Assembly (NCBI RefSeq): GCF_032854445.1
Contig: NC_088302.1
Span: forward strand, 1,364,001 to 1,428,000
Reading direction: 5' to 3'
DNA: 64,000 nt
Source: Liolophura sinensis
Taxonomy: Eukaryota > Mollusca > Polyplacophora > Chitonida > Chitonidae
Positions within the stretch are counted from its first letter, which is position 1, and every line of letters begins with the position of its first letter. This document shows positions 35,362 to 48,300 of the stretch, one piece after another. The notes under the pieces were generated by a model. It was not told the origin of the DNA. It saw only the letters and a program-made list of their open reading frames with translations, and searched no databases. A program made the translations under genes and the position numbers.

Positions 35362-38044
35362 TTGTCAATGGTGGAATAGCCAGTACAGCTGGAAATGTCA
35401 TTGGTGGATTAGTCAGTACAGTTGGAAATGTTGTTGGTGGAATAGCCAGTACAGCTGGAAATGTCATTGGTGGATTAGTCAGTACAGCTGGAAATGTCAT
35501 TGGTGGATTAGTCAGTACAGTTGGAAATGTTGTTGGTGGAATAGCCAATACAGCTGGAAATGTTGTTGGTGGAATAGCCAGTACAGCTGGAAATGTCACT
35601 GATGGATTAGTCAGTACTGAAAATGTTGTTGGTGGAATGGCCAGTACAGTTGGAAATGTCATTGGTGGATTAGTCAGTACAGCTGGAAATGTTGTTGGTG
35701 GAATAGCCAGTACAGCTGGAAATGCCATTGGTGGATTAGTCAGTACAGCTGGAAATGTTGTTGGTGGAATAGCCAATACAGCTGAAAATGTTGTTGGTGG
35801 AATAGCCAGTACAGCTGGAAATGTCACTGGTGGATTAGTCAGTACTGAAAATGTTGTTGGTGGAATTGACAATACAGTTGGAAATGTCATTGGTGGATTA
35901 GCCAGTACAGTTGGAAATGTTGTTGGTGGAGTAGCCAGTACAGCTGGAAATGTTGTTGGTGGAATAGCCAATACAGTTGGAAATGTTGTTGGTGGAATAG
36001 CCAGTACAGCTGAAAATGTCATTGGTGGATTAGCCAGTACAGTTGGAAATGTTGTTAGGGGAATAGCCAATACAGTTGGAAATGTTGTTGGTGGAATGGC
36101 CAGTACAGCTGGAAATGTCACTGGTGGATTAGTCAGTACAGTTGGAAATGTTGTTGGTGGAATAGCCAATACAGCTGAAAATGTTGTTGGTGGAATAGCC
36201 AGTACAGCTGGAAATGTCATTGGTGGATTAGTCAGTACAGTTGGAAATGTTGTTGGTGTAGTAGCCAGTACAGCTGGAAATGTCATTGGTGGGTTAGTCA
36301 GTACAGCTGGAAATGTCATTGGTGGATTAGTCAGTACAGCTGGAAATGTTGTTGGTGGAATAGCCAATACAGTTGGAAATGTCACTGGTGGATTAGTCAG
36401 TACAGTTGGAAATGTTGTTGGTGGAATTGACAGTACAGTTGGAAATGTTGTTGGTGGAATTGACAGTACAGCTGGAAATGTTGTTGATGGAATTGACAGT
36501 ACAGCTGGAAATGTTGTTGGTGGATAAGCCAGTACAGCTGGAAATGTCACTGGTGGATTAGTCAGTACAGTTGGAAATGTTGTTGGTGTAGTAGCCAGTA
36601 CAGCTGGAAATGTCATTGGTAGGTTAGTCAGTACAGCTGGAAATGTCATTGGTGGATTAGCCAGTACAGCTGGAAATGTTGTTGGTGGAATAGCCAATAC
36701 AGTTGGAAATGTTGTTGATGGAATGGCCAGTACAGCTGGAAATGTCACTGGTGGATTAGTCAGTACAGTTGGAAATGTTGTTGGTGGAATTGATTTTTTT
36801 TTTTTTTTTTTTTGATTGGTGTTTTACGCTGTACTCAAGAATATTTCATTTATACGACGGCGGCCAGCATTATGGTGGGTGGAAACCGGGCACAGCCCGG
36901 AGGAAACCCACGACCATCCACAGGTTGCTGGCAGACCTTCTCACGTACGGCCGGAGAGGAAGCCAGCATGAGCTGGACTTGAACTCACAGCGACCGCATT
37001 GGTGAGAGACTCCTGGGTCATTACGCTGCGCTAGCGCTTTAACCGACTGAGCCACGGAGGCCCCTGGTGGAATTGACAGTACAGTTGGAAATGTTGTTGG
37101 TGGAATTGACAGTACAGCTGGAAATGTTGTTGATGGATTAGCCAGTACAGCTGGAAATGTCACTGGTGGATTAGTCTGTACAGTTGGAAATGTTGTTGGT
37201 GGAATAGCCAATACAGCTGGAAATGTTGGTGGAATAGCCAGTACAGCTGGAAATGTCTTTGGTGGATAAGTCAGTACAGTTGGAAATGTTGTCGGTGGAA
37301 TAGCCAGTACAGCTGGAAATGTCATTGGTGGAGTAGCCAGTACAGCTGGAAATGTCACAGGTGGATTAGTCAGTACAGTTGGAAATGTTGTTGGTGGAAT
37401 AGCCAGTACAGCTGGAAATGTCATTGGTGGATTAGTCAGTACAGTTGGAAATGTTGTTGGTGGATTAGTCAGTACAGCTGGAAATGTTGTTGGTGGAATG
37501 GCCAGTACAGTTAGAAATGTCATTGGTGGATTAGTCAGTACAGCTGGAAATGTTGTTGGTGGAATGGCCAGTACAGTTAGAAATATCATTGGTGGATTAA
37601 TCAGTACAGTTGGAAATGTTGTTGGTGGATTAGCCAGTACAGCTGGAAGTGTTGTTGGTGGAATAGCCAGTACAGTTGGAAATGTTGTCGGTGGATTAGT
37701 CAGTACAGCTGGAAATGTTGTTGGTGTAGTAGCCAGTACAACTGGAAATGTCATTGGTGGATTAGTCAGTGCATCTGGAAATGTTGGTGGAATAGCCAGT
37801 ACAGCTGGAAATGTTGTTGGTGGAATGGCCAGTACAGCTGGAAATGTCATTGGTGGATTAGTCAGTACAGTTGGAAATGTTGTTGGTGAAATAGCCAGTA
37901 CAGCTGGAAATGTTGTTGGTGGAATAGCCAATACAGCTGGAAATGTCATTGGTGGATTAGTCAGTACAGTTGGAAATGTTGTTGGTGGAATAGCCAGTAC
38001 AGCTGGAAATGTTGTTGGTGGAATAGCCAGTACAGCTGGAAATG
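35362..38044. repeat. 33-bp minisatellite between PFAS and FANCB, split by a SINE
   Basis: About 75 units of GTTGGAAATGTTGTTGGTGG plus AATAGCCAGTACA, in two alternating variants (GTCATTGGTGGATTAGTC and GTTGTTGGTGGAATAGCC). Open frames of hundreds of codons on both strands are a by-product of the 33-base period. Confidence 0.95.
36794..37064 (-). mobile_element. Full-length young SINE with target-site duplication
   Basis: Reads from a 20-base T run, through GATTGGTGTTTTACGCTGTA, to the tRNA-like head (minus strand GGGGCCTCCGTGGCTCAGTC). The 12-base TGGTGGAATTGA flanks it at 36782-36793 and 37065-37076. Confidence 0.92.
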
Positions 38045-38524
38045 TGAAAGACCAATCACATCAAAAAATTAAAAAAAATATTTTCACTGTATCCTGATCC
38101 AGTCTGCTTGTAGGAGGATAGTCCAGCCAAATTTGTACTGCTACCTCACTGGATTGCCATGCCAAAGACACCAAATGATACTGAGGCCAGTTAGGGTACA
38201 CTAAGAACCACCAAGCTTTGTACCATGTGAAGTGTAACATCCTGATATAAGCACTATGACTGAGGAAAATCAACTATAAAGCCATTCGCTGAATTCATAA
38301 AATGGTTTTACTATATACTAGTACAAGCATAACAAACATACATACAGGATATATGTATGCAAACATCTTCATTAAAATGTCACAATGAAATTATCAATGT
38401 ATATGTATCTATACATGGCTGATGAAATGAGAGAATTACTTGAGCAATGCTGACAACATGATTCATAATATCACAAGGTTGTCTCAGATCATGACAGTGC
38501 CCCTTAACTACTTCAATGGCTGGG

Positions 38525-38880
38525 GATTTAATCAATTAGCCAATCGAGAAGGTGTTTTAATCATTTACGCTGCCCAATCGAGAAGGTGTTTTAATCATTC
38601 AGGCTGCCCAATCGAGAAGGTGTTTTAATCATTTAGGTGATCCAATCAAGGTGTTTTAATCATTTAGGCTGCCCAATTGAGAAGGCGTTTTAATCACTTA
38701 GGTGATCCAATCAAGAAGGTGTTTTAATCATTTAGGCTGCCCAATCGAGAAGGTGTTTTAATCATTTAGGCTGCCCAATCGAGAAGGTGTCTTAATCATT
38801 GAGGTGATCCAATCGAGAAGGTGTTTTAATCATTTAGGCTGCCCAATCAAGAAGGTGTTTTAGTCATTTAGGTGACCCAG
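38525..38880. repeat. 34-bp minisatellite downstream of FANCB
   Basis: About ten units of GCCCAATCGAGAAGGTGTTT plus TAATCATTTAGGCT, directly past the FANCB stop codon (38964), perhaps in the 3' UTR. 38060-38490 shows nothing further. Confidence 0.92.
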
Positions 38881-38963
38881 CCGTGTTTTGAATAATGCTG
38901 GTCATAACACAACTGATAAGACTCAGCTACCATTTAGAAGCACTGAGTTGCACAACAAAACAG

Positions 38964-39381
38964 TCAAGACATTGTCTCATACAACTGAAGAACCGCAGAG
39001 TCTGTGGACTGAATGTGTTTCCGGAGATCAGAAAGAAATTCTTGAAAATGCTTTTGCGAAATGACATCGTCTTTCCGTAGACGTTGAACATTTTTTTGCA
39101 TGCATGAGAAGCCATGGCGGATATCCTGCACAGCATCAGTGGAGTGGCCCTGAACAATGTCATCTGATTGCACCTCCATTATGTCATCATCTCTGATGCA
39201 GTTATCAAGTAGTTCGGAGAGTTTAGACGTGGAAAATTCTGCTTCCTGTCTCAGCATCTGCCGCAGTCTGTGAAGACTCCTAACACTGACAGCCTCGCTC
39301 TGAGCCTCTGGTATCATGGCAACATCATCAGGAAGGACATGATAGAGGTAATGCAAGACGGACCACAGTTGAGACTTGTTT
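38964..39381 (-). CDS. FANCB: FANCB exon 8 (terminal)
   Basis: Encodes NKSQLWSVLHYLYHVLPDDV, a helix-rich acidic segment, and ends LQLYETMS before the stop at 38964-38966. Matches the helical C-terminal region of FANCB in position. Confidence 0.88.
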
Positions 39382-42300
39382 CTGTCAGAAAAAAATTTGA
39401 AATCATCAGTGATAAAGTAACTCTTAGCTTTCCCACTCAACGATCCTCCCTCCCAAAAGAATTCAACAGAAAGAAACAAAAATGGTGACCAAGTTTCTCA
39501 TGTCAGATCTTACTTTTTTGCATATCTACCTTTTTGTTGCTTTACACCATACTATTAGCACATTTTTACTCACATGATCCTGTCCATGTTTATGGGTAGG
39601 AGAAACAGAGTGCCCAGAGTACACCACTGAAATGTAATGAGTAACTGGAAAATTCTCCCAAATCTGACATGATCAGAATCACTGCTCCTCACCGAGTTCT
39701 CATCAACAATGGAAGCTGGTGATCAGCATCACTGTTCCTCTCCGAGTTCTCATCAACAATGGAAGCTGGTGATCAGCATCACTGCTCCTCATAGAGATCT
39801 CATCAATAATGGAAGCTGGTGATCAGAATCACTGCTCCTCACAGGGATCTCATCAACAATGGAAGCTGGTGATCAGCATCACTTCTCCTCACAGAGATCT
39901 CGTGAACAATGGAAGCTGGTGATCAGCATCACTTCTCCTCATAGAGATCTCATCAACAATGGAAGCTGGTGATCAGCATCACTTCTCCTCACAGAGATCT
40001 CATCAACATTGGACGCTGGTGATCAGCATCACTTCTCCTCACAGAGATCTCATCAACAATGGAAGCTGGTGATCAGCATCACTTCTCCTCATAGAGATCT
40101 CATCAACAGTGGAAGCTGGGGATCAGCATCACTTCTCCTCATAGAGATCTCATCAACAATGGAAGCTGGTGATCAGCATCACTTCTCCTCACAGAGATCT
40201 CATCAACATTGGAAGCTGGTGATCAGCATCACTTCTCCTCACAGAGATCTCATCAACAATGGAAGCTGGTGATCAGCATCACTTCTCCTCATAGAGATCT
40301 CATCAACAGTGGAAGCTGGGGATCAGCATCACTTCTCCTCATAGAGATCTCATCAACAATGGAAGCTGGTGATCAGCATCACTTCTCCTCATAGAGATCT
40401 CATCAACAATGAAAGCTGGTGATCAGAATTACTGCTCCTCACCGAGTTCTCATCAACAATGGAAGCTGGTGATCAGAATCACTTCTCCTCACACAGATCT
40501 CATCAACAATGGAAGCTGGTGATCACAATCACTGCTCCTCACTGAGTTCTCATCAACAATGGAAGCTGGTGATCAGCATCACTGCTCCTCATAGAGATCT
40601 CATCAATAATGGAAGCTGGTGATCAGCATCACTGCTCCTCTCCGAGATCTCATGAACACTGGAAGCTGGTGATCAGCACCACTTCTCCTCACCGAGATCT
40701 TGTGAACAATGGAACCTGGCGATCAGCATCACTTCTCCTCACAGAGATCTTGTGAACAATGGAAGCTGGTTATCAGCATCACTTCTCCCCAAAGAGATCT
40801 CATCAATAATGGAAGCTGGTGATCAGCATCACTTCTCATCATAGAGATCTCATCAACAATGGAAGCTGGGGATCAGCATCACTTCTCATCACCGAGTTCT
40901 CATCAACAATGGAAGCTGGTGATCAGCATCACTTCTCATCACCAAGATCTCATCAACAATGGAAGCTGGTGATCAGCATCACTTCTCATCATAGAGATCT
41001 CATCAACAATGGAAGCTGGTGATCAGCATCACTTCTCATCACCAAGATCTCATCAACAATGGAAGCTGGTGATCAGCATCACTTCTGCTCACCAAGATCT
41101 CATCAACAATGGAAGCTGGTGATCAGCATCACTTCTGCTCACCGAGATCTCACCAACAATGGAAGCTGGTGATCAGCATCACTTCTCATCGCCAAGATCT
41201 CATCAACAATGGAAGCTGGTGATCTGCATCAATTCTGCTCACCGAGATCTCATCAACAATGGAAGCTGGTGATCAGCATCACTTCTCATCACCAAGATCT
41301 CATGAACAAAGGAAGCTGGTGATCAGCATCATTTCTCCTCACAGAGATCTCATGAACAATGGAAGCTGGTGATCAGCATCACTTCTCATCACCAAGATCT
41401 CATGAACAATGGAAGCCCGGGAAATTTCCTGCCTGAGTCTAACCACCGACCCTGAAGTGCACGTGCCTTGGAAGTGAGGAACTGTTTCCTCAGAAAATAT
41501 ACAAACAGCTGAAATATTAGATTAGCTATTTTGATGGAATAGATACAGGTCAAGAAAATAAGCTAGAGCCTACACCCTTTCTCCTAGCTTGAGACTTACC
41601 TGAACATGACCTTCAGCAATGGCTGCCTTGTTGTTGTTGTTGTCAGCTGAAGTCTGACCCACCTCAAGTGGTCAAGTCCCTGGGGACACAGATAACAGTC
41701 ATACAGAGGCTGGTGAGTCAAGCCAGCCCTGGTCAGTGCTGTGGCCACACTGGTCAGTGCTGGTGGAGTGGATATGACAGACAGTCTAACACCAGACTGC
41801 ACCGCATCCAGGGACAGGCGGGATCTGTACACCTCCACATCTACAACACAAGACACAATCAATACTCCTGATTTAGTTTGAAGTATATTTTCTACAATTG
41901 TGAAGTGAATTTCATATGACAAGGGTAAAGTCTGTGACATGATATAAAAAAAACAAGACAGCCCTAGGAGATGCCGGCAGTATCCCTTGTCAAATGGCAA
42001 ACTGCCTCCAGAAAAGATCCACTCAATATCTCTAGAGAGAGGCTGTCAAAACGTTAGCATGTACACTGAGGTGACATGACACTACTGTTGTGGTCACATT
42101 CAGCCATTTACTATGCCCACTCAGTGTTGTCCTGTAACTAACATTCTGACAGATGTATCACACTGAACAGTTCACATAAATGATGGCAACGTTGAAGCTT
42201 GAAGACAATAGGCCTTCAGCAAGTAACTGGCACACTTTCTGACACCTGCGCTCAACTTCCAAACAGAAAGCTCAATGTGTATGCCAAATAGAAAGCTATA

Positions 42301-45300
42301 TGTGTATGCCAAATAGAAAGCTATATGTGTATGCCAAACAGAAAGCTCAATGTGTATGCCAAACAACAAGCTCAATGTGTATGCCAAACAGAAGGATAAA
42401 TGTGTATGCCAAATAGAAAGCTCAATGTGTATGCCAAACAACAAGCTCAATGTGTATGCCAAACAGAAGGATAAATGTGTATGCCAAACAGGAAGCTCAA
42501 TGTGTATGCCAAACAAAAAGCTCAATGTGTATGCCAAACAGAAGGATAAATGTGTATGCCAAATAGAAAGCTCAATGTGTATGCCAAATAGAAAGTTCAA
42601 CGTGTATGCCACAGTGACTTATTTCGTTTCGATTGACACCATACTCCAGAATTTGTCACTTCAACTTCTTAAGCAATTTCACAGGCCCTAAAAGGGTTGA
42701 AACCTGTTTATTACCACCATGGCCCCAGGAGAGACGAGGGAATCTCCAACCCTGTCTCTTCTTAGCACTTAGTACAAGACGACTACATGAACATGCAGAG
42801 AGTTTATTCTGTCATACTTGATATAGTTCATATTTCAGTTTACATGTACCTAGTTCTCTTTTCTTGGAAGAAGATCTCAGATCTATGGCCTTTCGATTTT
42901 CAAACAGATCTTCTTTAGAGAACTCGACCTTTCCACAAAACACTGTAAACGTTTGTTTCCCTCTGTTTTGATTCCCGAGTTTTCCACATGAAAACGTTAG
43001 AAACAGTAACAAGTGATCTGTTACAGTCACACCAAAGAGAGGCTGTGACAGGACACATAGCACTGTGGTTGTCTCCCCTGGTTTGAGTTTGTCACCATCC
43101 TGATTTTCTTCTGACAGTTCTAATCTTGGAAATTTGAAGGCCACTGGTTGGTAGATCCAATCATCATCACGAGACAAGGTCACTGATTGGCTGGCATAGA
43201 GGTTTGTTTTCACTGGCCAGACAGACTTGGACAGCTGGTTTTCCTTCTCAAGACCAACATGTGATGGTAAACAGGCAGAGAGGGCTAACTGGCCTAATTC
43301 TCTGAAACATAGGGTTATATTATTTATACATCAGTGAAATCCCAGTATTTACTTCACTGATAATCTTCACTAGATAGATGTCACTTTGGTTATTACATTT
43401 TGCTATTACACTGCTGGAGACCTTGACCCATGGACCATGCCTCGTGGACCGCATCACAAGGCCCTGCACTTCAGTGCAATATATAGTTCGCGCATATGAA
43501 TGGAATCAGAAATACGACACAGATGCCACATTGCTTATTTTTTTCACGTATGGAGCAGATAAACTTATAAGCATTTATATACATGTAAAGAAAATGTCAG
43601 GATATAAATAATAAATAGAATATTGCACAGTGAAGGTTGAATGCCATAAATATTGTTCTCGTGAAAGGTAAAAAATGATAACCCACTTGATGCTTCGCGT
43701 CCCGTTGGTTATCATTTACACCTGTCACTCTAACAATATTTATGGCATTCAGCCTTCAGTGTGCAATATCCTCTATATAATACATGCAGTATTGTTTAAC
43801 ATACATGTAAAATTGTTTTGCATACAAGCTGTATTATTCAAATACATGTCGTTTAGTTTACAATACACCTTAGTATTGTTTAAAATACATGTAGCTTTTT
43901 TGAAAATACATGGAACAATGTTTAAAATACATGTAGTGTACTTCTGCCAACTAATATCTTTATATAATGTATCTGCCCACATACTTGTCTGACATGTTAC
44001 ATACTTGTCTGACATGTTACACACTTCCACCCCGATGACCCAACATCCATCACATAGCCTCTGCCACGTGTCCTTCACCTCCAGCGACGTTCCTCCAATG
44101 GGAGGTTCTGATACAGTCATGTAACCAGAGGAACCAAAGTTTTCAGGGTGTCCTAGCAGAGGCACCAAAGAAGGCTGACCAAAGAAAAAGAATTTTTGAG
44201 ATTAGCCAAGTGTTATTCAACATTTAAACTGATTAACATTCCAACATGTATGTGGCAGACATCAGCCAAAAACACAGAATAACATGGTTTCCTTTCTAGG
44301 TCTGCCTAAGTTCTGGTTTCCTATATCTTTGCGCGTCTTGGTTATAAAAATTGGCCACTGCTGCCAGCAGTTTGCGTCTTATCAATATCATTTCAGTGAA
44401 ATGTCAATGGCATATGTAGAGCCCAAAATTTGGCTTCATGTCACAAATACTCCTCCCAAAACTTCCTCCTAAAGAACAGGTGATTTACCTAAGGAGCAAT
44501 CATTGTCACCCAAAAGTTCACACTTCGGGCAAAAAACTCTCACTGGCTTGTCGCTGAAACCATGGTGCAGAGACCTGTATTCAAACCAAACTTTAGCATT
44601 TATTAAATAACACATTTTCCTTGATTCTGATCGATTCATCCACCTAATGTCATATTTTGTTTTGCTAATTTTTTATTAAAAAAAATGTTGGCATTAAATA
44701 TAACATTTTAAGACCCTCACATGCTTCTGAAAGTGCATTTTTACACACCAAAGTTTCAGTAAAACACAGTATCCAAGACAGGCCCCCGAGACATGGACTG
44801 CGCAATTCCGTCTATTATTAACTAAAGTCTAGGGAAATCTCACCTGGTCTGGGATGACTGAATCATGGTTGAGAGTCAAACGGTTGACCACATCACAACC
44901 AAGCTCGACCAATCGCTGTCTGTCGTGTGCCTCACTCGTTAACTCCACTAGTCTGTTGATGTCAGACTGAAACAGAAACAATTCATCTTCATTCACTTAT
45001 TCACATTTTTTTTTCTCCAAAATTTTCACTGCTTTATTTTAATTGCCATATTAGTAAGATTAGCAAAATTCTCAACAGGAGATTTTAGTTAGACATATTT
45101 TAGGGCCCACTGTTTTCTAAGAATCAATACAATATTGGATTTGGTTGACTGTGTGGCTTAAGCTTGTTTTCTCACATGTAAATCAACACAGGTGAGAAAT
45201 GAAAGCAGTGCAGCACTAAGGATACCTGAAGTCTCATCTGTAAGGCTTTTAAAGCTGCCTGTATTGAGGACATGTCTTCCTGGTTAGAACACGAACTTGA

Positions 45301-48300
45301 CGCCTGGAATAGAAAGGTAACATCACGTGGTGTTATGTCTGGTGTAATCGGCATGATACTTCAGTGGGGACAGCCCTTTGGCGGCATGGACTCGCCTATC
45401 ACAAGAAGACACAGGATACGTACACATACCTGAACACTCCTCATCGTCATATGATTGAAAAATTGTTAGGTATCATGTAAAACCTCAAGCATACATACTT
45501 ACAAACATTCTCTGTTTGATTTTGCTTTCTATTACCCATGTGCATAAATGATGACATGAAAACAGGAAATATTTACACATTGTTTGACGCAGTCTACAAA
45601 GTTAGGCCCCAAATCTGTCAGGCTCCATCCTGAAGGAGGCCAAGTAGAACTGGTTGCATGTAACAACATCAACTGATCTGTGCCATTCTCCAGAAAGTCA
45701 TCCACAATCACCTCTGATACGTCTCTCTTCATCATCTCTACCTACGATAAAACACATGGGCTCCTGGCAAAAGGGGTAACATTGATCGAACTTGTTGAAG
45801 ATCACTATTCACTTTAATGGCAGTTAATGTCAGTGGTTTGTGTGTCACTGAAACCTGTCAACAGTGTACCATATGTGAAGTCTCTGTCAACAGTGTACAA
45901 TATGTGAAGTCTCTGTCAATAACGTACCATATGTGAAGTCTCTGTCAATAGTGTACCATATGTGAAGTCTATGTCTAACTTCAAGGCGTACATTACTGAC
46001 TAGAGTACCATATGTGAAGTCTCTGTCAATAGTGTACCATATGTGAAGTCTTTGTCAACAGTGTACCATATGTGAAGTCTGTCAAATGTACCATATGTGA
46101 AGTCTCTGCCTAACTTCAAGGTGTACATTACTGACTAGAGTACCATATGTGAAGTCTCTGTCAATAGTGTACCATATGTGAAGTCTATGTCTAACTTCAA
46201 GGCGTACATTACTGACTAGAGTACCATATGTGAAGTCTGTCAATAGCATACCATATGTGAAGTCTCTGTCAATAGTGTACCATATGTGAAGTCTGTCAAT
46301 AGCGTACCATATGTGAAGTCTCTGCCTAACTTCAAGGCGTACATTACTGACTAGAGTACCATATGTGAAGTCTCTGTCAATAGTGTACCATATGTGAAGT
46401 CTATGTCTAACTTTAAGGCGTACATTACTGACTAGTGTACCATAAGTAAAGTCTCTGTCAACAGTGTACCATATGTGAAGTCTGTCAACAGTGTACCATA
46501 TGTGAAGTCTGTCAATAGTGTACCATATGTGAAGTGTCAGTCAATAGTGTACCATATGTGAAGTCTGTCAATAGTGTACCATATGTGAAGTGTCAGTCAA
46601 TAGTGTACCATATGTGAAGTGTCAGTCAATAGTGTACCATATGTGAAGTGTCAGTCAATAGTGTACCATATGTGAAGTCTGTCAACAGTGTACCATATGT
46701 GAAGTCTGTCAATAGTGTACCATATGTGAAGTGTCAGTCAATAGTGTACCATATGTGAACTCTCTGCCTAACTTCAAGGCGCACATTACCAATTAGTCGT
46801 TACATTTGTTTGACTATCTCAATCATCACTTTAAGTTAGCCACTAAAGCTGAATTAATTAATGAAGCAGTATTTCAGAAACGTTCTAAAAATATTTTAAA
46901 AATTGACACTGCATATCAACAAAGTAAACAGCAATCGTGAGCACCTAGCCACTCATTTGGGAACGTCATTTTACCATGTTAGCAGGGGGTTCATAAACAT
47001 GAAAATGTTAACTACCCTATCTGAAATAATGAGCTTTCTTCAAGGTCGTTTTGAGTTTTATTTTTTCAGATCTAACTGCCCTGTAATAGTGCCACAATGA
47101 GTTTTTTTGAATATCTAACTACCCTAGGCCAAAATTAAAACTTTGTTTGCTTGATGTGATAAGCAGTTTATAACAAAAGAGGGTAGTCAGGTATTTTTTT
47201 TTTTGGAAGAAGGGAAAAACAATTATAGAATTGTGTTCAAATGATTGATCACAATTAAACTTCCTCAGCGTTGACAACAACACAGTACTAAATATGTCAC
47301 TGAATATGAGGCAATTCTCAAAAAAATAAATATTTTTAGATCTTTACAATAAAACTAACAAGTAAACATTAGTTAAGCATTTTTATGCGCACAGTTTAAG
47401 TCAACAGTTTGTGCTAGCATTTTTAGGTCCGGTACAGAGGGTGGGGGTGGGGGGGGTGGGGGGCATGTGAAAATATAACCAAAATCCAGTCCAGCTGATA
47501 CTTTTGATGGAGTGAAGTGGAACCTCATGATCTAGTAAAATAAAATCTATACTGAGAAATCTGTTTCTATTTTCCTAAATTTCCTAATTTTAATTAAACT
47601 TCGTGTGAACATTTATGCTGTCCTCAACACATCATTCAATGTAGATGCTTGTCTAAAAGTTTGAAGAGTGTAAGCACCCAAGTGAGCCTCAGCTCAGATC
47701 ACCAGCTTTCATCTAATTTACACTCTAAAAAATTTACACATGAGGAAGAGGAGGGCCAAAATCATGTGTTGTATGAAGATCATTGCATGCATGAAAAGGG
47801 TGGAACATATCAGCTTGTATGTGAATTTCCCTGCATCTAAAATGCACCTGCCCTTTCTATTGTCACTACCATTGTTTCCACTCTACAACAATTTTCTACC
47901 CACCAAAGCCTCTATAGATAGTAGTGATATCAGTGACAGCTCAGAAAATTATGCCAATATATTCCCAGCTACATACCCCCTAAAAGTTTTGATCGGGAAA
48001 AAAGCCATCTCACATCTGACTAACCTTTTTTTCAGTTTTGGGATGTCCCAAACGGTATTTGTCATAAAAGGGGCTCTGTTAAGGATTGTTTGATAAGGTA
48101 AAGGTTTAAAACAAAAATCTTCTGTTTTGATCATGTTACGGCAGGTAACATGATGCAGAAAGGTCTCAATTTGTCGCTGTGGTTACACCAGTCCATGACT
48201 GAGTTAATTTAATTCACAAAAAATAACCTTGGGGATCTACGTAAGTGGGCTTCGGCTATAACTTGAGCAACTTGTCCTTGGAAATACATGCCACTTTTCA

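Noticed and set aside
35324..36748. A 474-codon frame with TTFPAVLAIPP repeats
   Set aside because: The 33-base period keeps frames open on both strands; no splice signals or non-repeat domain support a gene.
44485..44580. Possible extra FANCB exon (TACAG to GTAAAT, 96 bases)
   Set aside because: Its open frame does not fit the phase of exons 4 and 5, which join directly and align with FANCB without it.
47740..48093. Plus-strand 117-codon frame in FANCB intron 1
   Set aside because: Low-complexity composition, no homology recognised and no splice or promoter support.
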